Shown piece by piece: positions 25,201 to 36,600 of a stretch of 64,000 bases of DNA. A program made the position numbers and the translations under genes. The notes beneath the pieces were generated by a model that was not told the DNA's origin, did not search any database, and saw only the letters and a program-made list of their open reading frames with translations. The stretch lies in NCBI GenBank assembly GCA_910589415.1, contig OU342632.1, forward strand, positions 14,449,507-14,513,506. The letters are read 5' to 3'. This DNA comes from Malachius bipustulatus. Lineage: Eukaryota > Arthropoda > Insecta > Coleoptera > Melyridae. Each line of letters opens with the position of its first letter. Position 1 is the stretch's first letter.

Positions 25201-27826
25201 AAATGGTAGTTGACACATTTGCCGATTGTTTTCAGGGAGTTTTTCTTCCACCTGATCTTGATTCTGACACTGTGTTTCGGTTTGATGAGGGCATTCAGTT
25301 CAATTATTGTCTTGATGTTGGTATTGGTCCAGTCACAGATGGGGAGATTCTTCTTGCTGTGAAAAAGCTGAAGAATACAATGACATCTGGTCCTGATGGC
25401 ATTCCCTTATTCTTGGTGAGGGACTGTATTGGGGCATTTTTACAGTCGTTGAGAATAGTCTTTGATCTCTCATTGAAAACTAGATTGTTTCCGGATCGTT
25501 GGAAGGAGGCGAGAGTTTGTCCTGTTTTTAAGAATGGTGAGAGGGACAGGTTTGAAAATTATAGACCAATATCTGTATTGAGTAATTTTGCCAAACTTTT
25601 TGAGGTGGTTATTTACAATCATATTTACCATACAGTTCAAAATATTATTATATCTCCATTCCAGCATGGTTTTGTGAATCGTCATCCAACTGTTTCTAAT
25701 TTGTTGGTTTTCACCCAGTTTGTAGCAGATGTTATAGATAGGAGGGAACAAGTTGACGTTGTCTACACGGATTTCTCGAGAGCTTTTGACAGGATTGACC
25801 ACAGAGTTCTGATTGAGAAGTTGTTTCGGATTGGTCTTGACAGAGAGATGGTTTTGTTCCTGTCATCCTATTTGGTTAATCGTAGGCAATTTGTGGCATA
25901 TAATGGCTTTGCTTCAAAGGAGTATATTGCAACGTCGGGGGTGCCACAGGGGTCCAATCTAGGCCCTCTGTTATTTTTACTGTTTATTAATGAACTCTGT
26001 GATACTTTGCACTGCGATAGGCTCTTGTTTGCTGATGACCTGAAGATATTTTCTGCTGTTTCCACCGACGATGATTGCCTTGATCTTCAGAGACAGATTA
26101 CTGCTGTACAGACATGGTGTGCGCTTAACAAGCTTCACTTGAATGCTCAGAAATGTAAGGTAATGACATACTCTAGAAAACAGAATAATATAGTTTTTCC
26201 TTACAATGTTGATGGACTGGCACTCTCTCGCACGACGAGTTGTAAAGATCTCGGAGTTTTGTTTGATCCTGTTCTGAGTTTTGCCAAACATGTTGATGGT
26301 ATTGTGTTGGATGCCATTAGAATGTTTGGTTTCATTGTGCGCAACTGCAGGGGGTTTGATAACATTCAACCATTGGTTCTGCTCTATTATGGATATGTAC
26401 GGTCTAAACTTTAGTATGCATCAGTGATTTGGTCTCCTTTCTATGCCCGACACAAATCCGTTGTTGAAAATGTGCAGAGAAGGTTTCTAAAGTATTTTGT
26501 TTATAAGGTTACTGGGGCTTATCCGGAGAGAGGCATAGCGTATGCAGAGCTACTAAACATGACAGGTTTCCAGTCTCTTGAGGGTAGGAGGAGATGCACG
26601 TCTGTGGTGTTTCTATATCGGTTGCTACATGGTGGGATGGACTGTCCGGATTTGCTTTCGCAGGTTAATTTGTTGGTGCCTCGTATGGGCTCTCGCCAGA
26701 ATGCCACTTTTTATTATAATGAAGCAAGAACTAACTTGCTGTTTTTTCGCCTTTCAATGTGATGTTTAGAGACTTTTAACAATTTGTGTGATGAGTGTGA
26801 TATCTTCTTCTCTGGTCTTGAGTGCCTGGTCAACGCTGCCCGAAAATTTTTTTTATAGAATTTTTTATAGACTTTTTATATATTTTTGTAAATTTAATTC
26901 AATTGATTTGTTATACAGGGTGTTGATTTTCAAAGCGGGCCATAGGGGATTAGCATTGCGAAAGTATTTTTTGAGGATTCCTGCTTGCCGTTTAAACTGA
27001 CAGAAATGGTTTTGGTATCAAAATGAAGCTAAAATTATTGCGCATAACGCTTGACATCAGAAATTAATTTAATTTCACGTTGTTTTCTAAAATTCTTCAG
27101 TAAAAGTTCAAGTAATTGTTAATGTTTAATCACAAAATAGCCATGCCTTCCTAAACAATAATGACGTTTCTACGTTTTGACAATCCAATAATAAAACTTT
27201 TTAAGTCAGTAGGTAATAATAAAGTCTGGTTCTATTTAACCCTCCTGTAACTGGCTACACTGTAGTAGGTTTTCAACTACTACCGAACGCATAAAGACTC
27301 TTTCTTGGTTTGTATAACCCATTTTTAAATAGAACCAGACTTTATTATTACCTACTGACTTATAAAGTTTTATTATTGGATTGTCAAAACGTAGAAACGT
27401 CATTATTGTTTATAGGCAAGGCATGCTATTTTGTGATTAAACATTAACAATTACTTGAATTTTTACTGAAGAATTTTAGAAAACCACGTGAAATTAAATA
27501 AATTTCTGATGTCAAGCGTTATGCGCAATAATTTTAGCTTCATTTTGATACCAAAACCATTTCTGTCAGTTTAAACGGCGAGCAGGAATCCTCAAAAACC
27601 ACTTTCGCAATGCTAATCCTCTATGGCCCGCTTTGAAAATCAACACCCTGTATATATATAATTTTTTTTTAATCTTGCAAAATATCTCTTGGGGTTGGTA
27701 TTCTATTAACTATGTGGAGGAGTATTCTGTGTATGGTTTTTTTTCTTCAATCTTTAAAATGTAATTTTTGAATTTGTTTTTTGTTACATTGCACTGTAAA
27801 TGGTAATCACTGTTGGGCAATAAAGC

Positions 27827-27858
<32 letters not shown>

Positions 27859-29497
27859 TAAAGACATTCGGGAGTTGGTTAATTCTCAAAAGGCATTCCA
27901 GAAGAACACTAAAGGGTGTATATAAGCGAAACAAGCAGGCAGTCGAGTCAGTTCAGTGTAAACTGCGAAGTAGTAAGCGAATAAGAATGCGATAATAAGT
28001 GAGAGAATTTTTGACAGTATGTGATTTATGGAAGCAACAATAGTATTGAAATTATAATTGAACTTGTAAATTAGTATAAGCAGTGTTGGTGTGAATTGTT
28101 AATTAAAGTAAGTGATTAACTAAAGTAATTAAATCAGTTAATCAGCTTTCCAAATTATGAAATTAGAAAATATGTAACAACATTATGACATTACTTAACT
28201 TACATGAGTGAGTATAAAACGAAATATTAAAAACAAAGCATTGACTTTCAAGCATAATAATTTAATTTAACTTGACTTGAACATTTCCCACTTTCAAGTT
28301 TAATTCTGGAGTTCTGGGTGATCATTTCTTTATTCTATGTAACGGTCACTTGTCATTGTTTCAACAAAGGTGAGAACATCAAGCATTCTTTTTCTTCTTT
28401 TAGAGCACTTGCTCTTGGCCTTAGTGCATAACTTGCAAGGTTTGAAAACGGGTTCAATTTGAACTTATGCTATTTGTAATTCAAACCGATGCTTCGGTTT
28501 GGTTTGAATAAGGTTCGAAATTTCTAATCTTCGCATACACTTATCTAAACCGTTTCCCGTCATGGTATATACAGGTGTTCCAATTTGTATGTTCATAACT
28601 CGGGCAAATGACAAAATATGTAGAAATAATTGTATTTTTTTCTATAAAGTTTTGCTCTAAAAACAGTTCATTTTCGAGATACATCGTGTTAAACTTGGAA
28701 GAAAAAAATCAATTGTATTGAATATCATCTAAACTATTGACGATATTTTCCTCAGCTTTGGCGTGGGTTAATATTCCTTACAGGCAAAACCAGTAAGGAC
28801 CCCACAGAATCCTTATGGGAATTGGCTGCCGATCAAATTTGATGTAAATTTGGGGATCGGTAGTATTCAATGAGTAGATCGGAAGTCTCCATGGGCTTAA
28901 CTCCCCAAAAAGTTCTGTTTGAGAGATATTCACCTGTCTTCATGCTTATATACCATCCTTAGGAGTAGGTGACCAGGAGAGAAATGAAATATTTGGTAGA
29001 AAATTATAAAAAAATAAAATCCTTTGATATTATATGTAGTAACGTTTTATAAAATTTTACCCTTTTATTAAATTTATTTAAGGAAGTATAAATTTAAAAA
29101 TCTAAAACCTAGTTTATAAGTCTTTAAAAGTACTATAGTAGTGCGGCTTGAACAAGATTAAGTTTAAAAATCTTATGCCTTTACTTTTTGATTTCTACTA
29201 TTCCACTGTTAGTTGTAGGTATAAACTTTTTTTTTTGTTTCAGATATCAAGCTTCAACAAATTCAGTTATGCCTTCAAGCAGTAGGAAGTCAAGTGACGA
29301 ACAGTTTGTTTTGTTGCCAAGCACAAACGCCAGATCTCCAGGATATTTTCCAAGATATTGATCCAGTGAAATTGAAGCGGACCTCAAGCGCTCACTGGAG
29401 AGTTCCTCCCCGGTACACTCTCATGTGTTCTTTTGACAGTAACACTAAACCAATTGAAGAAAGCATCATCGAAGGTAGCGATGAAGATAGCGACTGA
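11294..29497 (+). CDS. Incenp: Inner centromere protein INCENP, complete six-exon gene
   Basis: This is the scaffold of the chromosomal passenger complex: it binds survivin/borealin through its N-terminus and activates Aurora B through its C-terminal IN-box. Exons: 11294-11386, 16349-16451, 16589-17691, 17753-17953, 18007-18508, 29244-29497. All junctions are GT-AG and phases match, giving 751 residues, near the fly protein's length. Residues 1-65 are the CEN-like region. Residues 67-500 are a basic/acidic disordered stretch. Residues about 510-625 (exon 5) are a highly charged E/K/R single alpha-helix or coiled coil. YPTWTN at 662-667 opens the IN-box, completed by exon 6 with the key RTSSAHW at 713-719. 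The start has a good context (AACAAAATGG). Intron 1 (5.0 kb) and intron 5 (10.7 kb) are filled with transposons; introns 2-4 are 137, 61 and 53 bp. The splice model is inferred from sequence without cDNA. Confidence 0.9.
11665..11884. mobile_element. 'GGGCAGATTTCTGTG' MITE family copy 2
   Basis: This is a diverged copy (CAGCCAATATTATAAACGC to TTTATAATATTGGCCG) in the opposite relative orientation of its centre. It lies in INCENP intron 1. Confidence 0.8.
11948..12083. mobile_element. 136-bp MITE
   Basis: ATAGTCGACCAAGAGATATAACG faces CGTTATATCTCTGGTCCAACTAT. The core CCAA(A/G)AGATATA resembles the ends of the MITE at 2302-2542. Confidence 0.75.
12385..12640 (+). mobile_element. tRNA-derived SINE, 5'-truncated copy with target duplication
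   Basis: The body matches the SINE at 60616-60882 but starts inside the tRNA-like head, so the A box is lost. The B box reads GGGTTCGAAACTC. It ends in a poly(A) run and is flanked by AAATCAATGGAG at 12373-12384 and 12641-12652. Confidence 0.9.
12743..13464. mobile_element. Foldback, family copy 2, right arm missing
   Basis: The left arm and left spacer match 3616-4096 closely in the same orientation. The core at 13257-13436 is present but reversed, and similarity stops after GCAGCTGTTTCCAAA at 13464, so nearly the whole right arm is lost. It lies in INCENP intron 1. Confidence 0.9.
13617..14354 (-). pseudogene. Orphan PHD-Gag ORF1 of a LINE, 234 codons
   Basis: The minus-strand frame 14354-13650 opens with a PHD-like finger: CAVC, then ECDNY, YHRMC and FCNGC. 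The fourth zinc ligand is Tyr instead of Cys (ECDNY where a PHD has C-x2-C), one base away from intact. A K/E-rich region and a Gag-like segment (PLIIKPKN, SNGCVIIQCDD) follow. No ORF2 lies downstream; a short (ATT)n-like run ends the similarity near 13617, so the 3' part is missing. It lies antisense in INCENP intron 1. An ORF1-only non-autonomous element or a captured gene is possible but unsupported. Confidence 0.7.
14564..14798. mobile_element. 235-bp MITE with GCCCGGTTGCACGAA ends
   Basis: GCCCGGTTGCACGAACGTAA at the left is mirrored by TTACTTTCGTGCAACCGGGC at the right, with inner matching blocks such as AAAATCG. CTAA occurs next to both ends. A single decayed end (ATTACGTTCTGCAACCGG) lies at about 15860. 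Confidence 0.88.
14799..16348. other. Rest of INCENP intron 1
   Basis: Contains a lone MITE end near 15860 and a CTTTACAATAATATTGG-like block near 15990-16060 that also occurs at 9770; otherwise nothing supported. It ends in the acceptor TTTTTTGCAG. Confidence 0.6.
20000..22038 (+). pseudogene. Reverse transcriptase of LINE 'A', split by a 160-bp insertion
   Basis: The reverse-transcriptase frame is open from 20000 to 21180 and resumes near 21341 to 22038. Visible motifs are SGTDEIPTSLL (finger), NYRPISVLS, the motif A aspartate in LDLSK, GVPQGSILGP and YADD. The motif A context LDLSKGLD departs from the usual LDLSKAFD. After NQGKTQ the frame runs into an inserted palindromic MITE and meets a stop; the C-terminal thumb region (beginning CVVFRTTHN) continues on the far side in an open frame. 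It is inactive as it stands. Confidence 0.9.
21181..21340. mobile_element. 160-bp palindromic MITE inserted in LINE 'A' ORF2
   Basis: The ends are inverted repeats: CCGTATTCATCAA at the left and its complement TTGATGAATACGG at the right, with a second inner block (CTGGGGTTA against TAACCCCAGG). It shares the terminal CCGTATTCA with the MITE at 36692-36840, so the two may be one superfamily. The reading frame on each side is that of LINE 'A'. Confidence 0.85.
23303..23974 (+). pseudogene. LINE 'B' ORF1, PHD finger plus RRM-like region, broken
   Basis: The frame opens MRCLICKVDEADED and shows a complete PHD-type zinc-ligand set (CLIC, KCDSC, VHRRC, CDDC) within the first 56 residues. It then reaches a TAA near 23534. 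The same frame continues to KNNLLIFGVPES and a second stop at about 23752. A shifted frame encodes RLGRYNTNKPRPIRVKL, typical of LINE nucleic-acid-binding ORF1 proteins. At least three lesions are visible. Confidence 0.85.
24025..26905 (+). pseudogene. LINE 'B' ORF2, endonuclease and reverse transcriptase, broken
   Basis: The endonuclease begins FYQNVRGLNTKV and shows LSETWLKGG. The expected glycine of GDFNAP is a TGA at 24487-24489, most simply GGA to TGA. A frameshift near 24717 leads into the reverse-transcriptase frame 24807-26414, with SGPDGIP, NYRPISVLS, the motif A aspartate in YTDFSRAFD, GVPQGSNLGP and FADD. A TAG at 26412-26414 replaces what is usually a glutamate (SKL-stop-YASVIWSP), and another shift lies near 26760. 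The copy is dead but close to its source. Confidence 0.9.
26916..27650. mobile_element. 735-bp near-perfect hairpin foldback in LINE 'B' 3' UTR
   Basis: The left end CAGGGTGTTGATTTTC pairs with the right end GAAAATCAACACCCTG, flanked by TA. Arms of about 330 bases (26916-27248 and 27313-27650) match almost throughout around a 65-base loop. The LINE 3' UTR resumes at 27656. Confidence 0.9.
27859..29243. other. Right flank of INCENP intron 5
   Basis: An unpaired TATACAGGTGTTCC terminus occurs at 28568. No exon is seen before the acceptor at 29243. Confidence 0.6.
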
Positions 29498-29556
29498 AAT
29501 GTTTACAACTGCAGGAAAGTGACTGTGGGACTATGTTTTTACTTGTAGTATTATTA

Positions 29557-29562
29557 AATAAA
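29557..29562 (+). terminator. Polyadenylation signal of INCENP
   Basis: AATAAA lies 60 bases after the INCENP stop codon at 29495-29497 and would give a short 3' UTR. Confidence 0.6.
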
Positions 29563-30625
29563 AACCATAATCAGTTACTCAGTGATTTTGACACTAATTT
29601 CTGGTAAATTTTAGTTAGTTTTAATCAATAGAGAGAGAGTTTACATGAGTTGTTTTTTAAATGTGGGTTAAATCATTAAAGAGTAGCAGCCAGATATTGT
29701 GAGCTTCCATTATTTATTATGGATATCTATTAAAAAAGCCTTAGGTATTATTTGCACATTTTTGTAATATACTGGCATATTATTGAAGTGAACAACAAGC
29801 ACATTTATCTATGTGTGATTTGATTTAACCCAGAGAAAGTCAGTTTTTTTAACATGTTTCTGAGATTGATATTGACTATAATGATATTGCTGTCCAGTGT
29901 GATTGGGAAGCATGTCACTAACGATATATCATTTCTGATATCTGAAGAATGAAATTTTAATGTTTTGATATTAATTTTAAAATGTGTTGAACATACGTTT
30001 TTATACAGAAATGGAAAAGTGGATTTACTTTTATTATGTTTAATTAATTTAATTATGTATTTGTTGTATTTGAAAACATGCATTTTTTAAATAGAATTAT
30101 TATATTACGAACCTCTTTAAATATGTGTTGAACTATTCAAGTGGGTTGATACTACTTCATCATAACTTAAAGCAATTATTCATATTCATTATTATTCCCG
30201 ATTTTAGAAAACTAAGTATTATTTATAAATTACTTATGACTATTATAAAAATTGTAAGCAGAAATAAATAATCAACAAAAAAGTTGTTAGAATTTGTACA
30301 TATCTCTAACTTAAAAATAATTGAAAGGATTCTTAAATCTGAAACTGATAATAATAAATATCATTTATTTTACTATTATAGTATAAACATTTTCAGTAAA
30401 TATATTTATTAAACATCTTAACAAATGCTATCCGCTAAACTTACAATAATAATTATGCCTAAATTCATTTTGCATGATGGATACCAGCTTTGACATAGAT
30501 ATTGCAGGGATAATAATTACTCAAGGTTCTCATTCATACAGGGATGTTATGTTGTGTATTTAAATGAAGGATTGCTTAACAGCGACTGACAGTCGGGAGA
30601 TGCAAGGAAATATTCTAGGTGATCA
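29563..30625. other. Gap between convergent INCENP and AP-3 sigma
   Basis: AT-rich sequence without genes or clear repeats. Confidence 0.6.
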
Positions 30626-30631
30626 TTTATT
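30626..30631 (-). terminator. Polyadenylation signal of AP-3 sigma
   Basis: TTTATT on the plus strand is AATAAA on the minus strand, about 30 bases past the AP-3 sigma stop codon. Confidence 0.6.
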
Positions 30632-30660
30632 GAGTCTTGTAATTGCGATGATAATTCTGG

Positions 30661-33600
30661 TCAGAATTTAAGATCTTTTATGGCTTGCGGCAAGTCTGGC
30701 AACTTAATATCTTTAATTTGTTGTGGGATGTTCATGTTCTTCACAGCCGATACAGCTCTTGCTGGTGCCGCACTCAAACCAGCCTGTAAAAATATGACAG
30801 TTTTGTCTATGTTTCAGCCATCATTAAAATAATACCTACATTATTGAAATAAAAGGACTTACCTCTTGCTTTTCAATTTTGTTTTGGTCCTCAATTCGGG
30901 TAAGTATTTCATTCATATTAGTTTCTAATACCATACCTCCCATTACGAGCTCATTGAGAATGTAGTGGACTTTGTCAACATGGAATATTAGGTCTAATTC
31001 GCAGACATTTTCGAAACACTTATCCAAAGTTTCGACAAACACTTGGATTAAATCCAGAATTCCCAGTTCACTTTCAGAAGAGTCCACACAGAAAACAAAG
31101 TAAAGGGTTGCATAGTGCCTGTAGATCAATTTGTAGTCGCTTCCGCCGATCAAACTAAAAAAAAAACATGTTGGAATTAGAATTAAACGCACATTCTGCT
31201 TGCAGTTGTCTAAATTTTAGGGCTTAGTTTTAAATTTATTCTTTCAGATGGATAGCTCTTAACGGCTTATGTGAGCCGACCAAGAATTATTTATTAATTT
31301 TCAATAATAAAAAAAGAAGATATGAAGAAAATAAGAAATCCCGATTTTCAAGTTTTTTCAGGAAAGGTCACATATTGTCTTCACATATTCCAGATGGCCA
31401 CAAAATAGGACATTTTTTCATAATTTAACCGGCCCTGTATCTCTTAGTGTTTATGCGATTTTAAGAGATACCCATAGTAAGCTCTAAAATAAGGGACACC
31501 TGTATAACAGTGTTATACCTATAGCAAGCTTTTTATGACTTCTGATGACTAATTACATAAAATTTTCGGGAGCTTATCTGGGGATTATTAATCTGGGGAT
31601 TATTCACAAGGGGTCTAAATTCTGGATTCTTGGGAGGGTAGAACAAGTCCGCTGCACTGAGGCCTCAGGTGGCCAGTTGTGATCCCTCCTTTCCCTAGTG
31701 GCCTCTCTCCTTAAGCCATCCCAGGCTCAGAACGAACTGAACCAGGGCGCTCAGAGCGGCTCCAGAGAGGTCGACGAGGCTTGGATGATGTGAGCCAAGC
31801 ACTTTCCGAGTTCACAGCATTTCGAGGTAACCTGCGAAGTCCCATTATGGGATTATGAATGCACAAGGATCCAGGTTTGATCCAAATTATCAAGTTGTGC
31901 TCATACTATGGCCACATTCTCTGTGCGGAACTCCTTTTATCACAGGTATGCATTTTTCTGTCCTTATTTCATTCTAGTTGAAAACATAGCGAGTTGGAGT
32001 AAAGTCATCTTTGAGGATGTCCTTTGCTGGACAGCTTCTTCTTTTTCGATGTGTCATTATATTATACAAGTCAGCATATTCAGAAAACACCAAGAAGAAA
32101 TAAGACGAATAGAAGACATTTTAAATGTCATGATTGTCATGTTCAGCCTTTGCATGGCCATAACATGAGAAGCATCAACACTAGAACAAAAATAATAATA
32201 AGTATTTTGAATTCAGCGAATTGAAAAAAAAAATGACCGTCCTCTTTTTCCGGTCCAGTGGAAACTGCTTCTGTGTAAATAAACATTTTGGATGGATTTT
32301 TTCAATACCTACTTAAATCTTGGCAAGGTGAGGAACCAAAAAAATGCGAGCATGCGCACAAAAGCTGCCTTTCTGGGAAACATTGGGGCAACACAAGAGA
32401 GTTTGTTCTAGTACTGCTTTGCCATGAAAACATGTAACATGAAAGAAAAATTACTTGAAAATTCTACATTACAAGAAATATTGGCGAGACTGGAAAATTT
32501 AAAAATAATTAGAACAGTAATATAGCCGTCCTTATTCCAAAGGAATTTTTATGACATTAGACTTGTTAAGCTTTTTTTTAAGATTGTTAATAAGGTCTAA
32601 GCCCATGCAGTTAAGTATTCAATTAAAAATTAAGAAGACAATCATCATAATTTCTTTCTGAACACGGTGGATGACCACTAGATACTGTTCGTTGTGACGT
32701 TTTCAGAAAACAATGGTTGAAGTTTAAAAAATGACATATGCCCATAATAGGCTTAATGAGTATTTAGGAAATTTTCATTAATTATTTTGCAAATGGTTAG
32801 CTTATTTCTGACTATGACTATTTCATTCATGTCAGCTATAACAATTCATGACGTCACGAATAACAACATCTTCATACCAACCTTACTTACACAAAGCAGA
32901 GGTGGATGTGCTTTCAAATTTGAGTTGGTAGGACTGAGCCATGTAGTCAAAATTATTCGAATGAAAGTAACATTCAAATTAATACTTTCTGCATAATTTA
33001 TGATTGTCATTCACAGGGAGATTTCTGGTCTTGTTCCGAATATTTCGATGTAGGTGGGTTAGCCATATTAGTTTATTTGTGTTATGCTATCTGCCACTCA
33101 TGGAAGATTGGATAATCATCAGTTCTATTTTGATTAATTTATAACCTGACCTCACCTATAAACTGAGTAATTCATTCCGTCTTGAAAATTGGCAACCTTG
33201 CAATTTTATTAACAATGACGTCATGGTCACTTTGGTTGACACGACCCATAGCCAATAAAATTGCAGTTGACCTCTGACCAAAAGACCTCATTAATACATG
33301 AAAATGTCTAATATTTATTTTATTAGGCTTTTTTTATCAGCAGCCGTGGTTCAAAATCTGGATTTTGAATGCACCAGTGCTGTTTGGATATTGGAGATAT
33401 TTGAGTTTAAAGATCTGGTAAATTTTCATGGTATAAAAATGAATAGAGTAAAAACAGGAATTTGAAGTTTGATAATGATTATTGTTGACTTTTTGGGTTA
33501 TAAGTTCATGGAGAATTTTTGTTTTATCCTTTTTTTTAAAAAAAAAAGGGAATTTTGAAAGATGTGCCACTATTGACGAGACCACAGATGATAGTTTTGT

Positions 33601-36600
33601 ACTAATTACATTCAAATTTGTAACATTTGGATGTTACAAGATGTTACAAATAGGTATCAGAACACTAGCTTTATTTATAAAAATACAAAATTAAAAAGAT
33701 AACATATTTTTTTCATATAACATATCTCAAATTTTTTTCTAAATTTTTGTATTTTCTGTACATAGTTCTTTTTAATTGAATGTTAAACTTTGATAAAATT
33801 GACTGTGACTTTTGTTGATGTAATTGGTACGTAATAAAAAAAAAAGTTGGTCGTATTTCTTTTTTGCGATTGGTATTAGTTTAGTGTATACGCTTTTTTT
33901 AATTCAAATCCTACCAAAGATGTAAGATGTGGTGTTCGTCTCTGCCTTTCATTAATAATTTATCTGTAATCGGCGCCCTTGAAAGATGTTTTATAGAAAA
34001 AGCGGTCCAAGCTATCTTTTTCTACTCTAAGTATAGAAACATCAGAGAGCTTGAAGTTTTCTCCCAAACCATTTTTATTAAAATTGTCACAGGTTTTCTC
34101 AGTCAGATTTGTTAGATCCAGGAAGTCTGAGTAGGTATGCTAACTCTATCACTTTATAGGGCTGTCCAAAATCAAAAGTGTCACTATTGTACGCACACAA
34201 CGAAACATCCTGCTACAAAATTAGTAGCAAATTGAAAATGTGCCACTATTGGTCCGGCTTAGCAGCACAAATTGTTATCATGCCTATGATACCTAATTTT
34301 GTGCCAGTCTTGTTGCAAGGAAGGGTATTAAATTTAACATTTGATGCAACAGTTAGTACGATTTTTAGGATTTTTGAGTTGTGCCACTATTGCCGCCGGT
34401 GAGCGATTTGTTCGATTTAATTGGTCTGAAAACAAATCAAAAAAAGTTGTGGAATTAACATTGAAAATGGAAAATTAACACCTGGAAAAATCTATATTTC
34501 AGATGACGAATTTATTCATGTATAAACGAGACTGATCATATTCGTTATGTAGGTTGTAACTTTAATTCGGAAATAATATTCGACAGGAACATTATTGAAC
34601 ATTTCAATTGCAATCTAGAAAAATTAACTGTATCAGAATTATTGAAACCATATCAAAAATTGAACATTATAAAAAAATATTATTTTGAAAATTATGGTAA
34701 TCGAAATTGGCATACTTTAGGTTTGTGGTTTGGGGCTAAAGGATCAATAATTAGAAATAATGTTTTAAATTTTTTCGAAAAATTCAAAATAAAGATGAAT
34801 TGCTGATAATTTCGAGAAATATACTAATTGATTCTCTACACATCATTCATCACCATATTTATGGTTGATTTTACATTATTTGTATTTATTAATTTTATTA
34901 TTGTTATCTTATACCTAAGACTGATTTGTATGCTGTGTATTATGTATATTGAATCCTACTAAATGTAGACGGTTAAAAAATTCTAGAATTATAACAGCGA
35001 TAATTACGTGTGTGTAATTTGAACCCGGGACGTATGGTAGATAGGGGTTAAACATATTTACTCCCCAATTTTTACGCCACTGGATACTGGATAATGGATA
35101 GGATAAGTGTGTGACCTTGAATAATAAAAAAAATTCGCCTGCGATGCTGTTTTGAGAGAGACCCTCGTTCTCGTTTTACAATCACCTCTTTTTTTAGATC
35201 CCTAGCCACCACTGGTCTCCCTAGAAAAAAACTGTCGCTACGCCCGTGTTGATAAAAGCTGAATAAAACATTTTTCTGTGTGATCTTGATCAAGTTTTTA
35301 ATAGTTTGGCCGCAAGTTTTCTTTCAGCATAAATGTAAATGGATAAATCAATGAATCATATTACTATTTCGACGCATCCAGGGAAGAAGGGCAACAGCGC
35401 CAATAAATCTTAAATTAAGATATTGGTACAGTTGGAGAGAGAATTTAATTTCCGTGTCCAAGTCTACATCGGGTTGAATCGACAAAAATTTTTCCGCCAA
35501 ATTATTCTTCTGGTTTTTGTTCGGAATAACCGCCACTTGCCAATGTAGGTTAGGCACACGCATAAGCGACAGTTTGCATTATTTGTTTAACATGGTGTGT
35601 ATCTCTAAAGTGTCAGTGCAAAGACCAAGTGAATTTCAGTATGTAAATTGTGTTTAATAAAACATTGGCCCTTGTGCTCTTTCACCCACCTGCTGATCTG
35701 TTGAGCACAAGCGCTATTTCACATGGTGTTTTTTGTTGGAAGGTTGTGTCCTCAGGCTGTTTCTAAAAGTGTTTTAGTAAAAACATAATTATTGAAAACT
35801 AATTAGGGAAGAGTTTTCTTACACAAATTCGTTGATTCAAATAGTGGTGCTTGTGACCTTTTTGTACTTTATTTTTTACTGAATGTTTTCTTTAGAGAAC
35901 AATACGCTTACAATGTACCGGGTGGGCATTTAAGAATGGACAGTGGCCATATCTTGGGATATATTAATCAGTTAAAATAAAATACAGTTTCAAAATTAAA
36001 ATTTTCCAGACATAAGTGACTATGAGAAACGCAATGAAAATATTTTCAAGATGGTCGTACTTCCGGAAAGACCGGAAGTTGACACCTGCTTCGTTATTTT
36101 AACGGGGACACCCTTTATATTATTACATTTTTAAATTGCTTGGAAAAATCGAATACAGGTGGTTTTCACAATTGGAATTTAGGTTGAGTAGTTTATGAGT
36201 TATAAACAAGTGAAAATCAAAATTTTCAATTTTCAAAGAAACTCACATTGAAAACGGCTCAAGATATTTAAAAACGGCTTACATGTCTCTATCTTAACTT
36301 TTTACAAGGTATCCTACCATGTTGTTTAAATTTTTGGTAAATATGTACATTAGCGGCATGGATATAGGGCGAAATGGCTTATACTATCGGATAGCTTGTG
36401 TCTCTAGGAGTATCAAGGTACCATTGAATTTTTGCGGCGGCAAGTAATAGTCGAGATATAAGGCCTTAAAGTTTCATCCTTGCCCTAATACGTGTATTCA
36501 TACATATGCGCTCGAACAGCAGGAAGAACGCTCTCCAGTCTCCATCGTCGTGTATCCGACGGAGAAGCGAACTTCCTGTTCGAGCGCATAATGTTCGAAT

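Larger units (their letters stand above)
22930..27858 (+). mobile_element. LINE 'B', nearly full length but decayed
   Basis: PHD-finger ORF1, endonuclease and reverse transcriptase are all recognisable in order, followed by a 3' UTR and a (TTA)n tail at about 27827-27858. Several stops and frameshifts inactivate it, and a 735-bp foldback sits in its 3' UTR. The 5' boundary is uncertain: it lies just past the foldback ending at 22922. The copy sits in INCENP intron 5 in the sense orientation. Confidence 0.85.

Noticed and set aside
31630..31893. 60-codon minus frame in a GC-richer part of AP-3 sigma intron 2
   Set aside because: No homology or domain visible; it lies inside a spliced-out intron of a well-supported gene.
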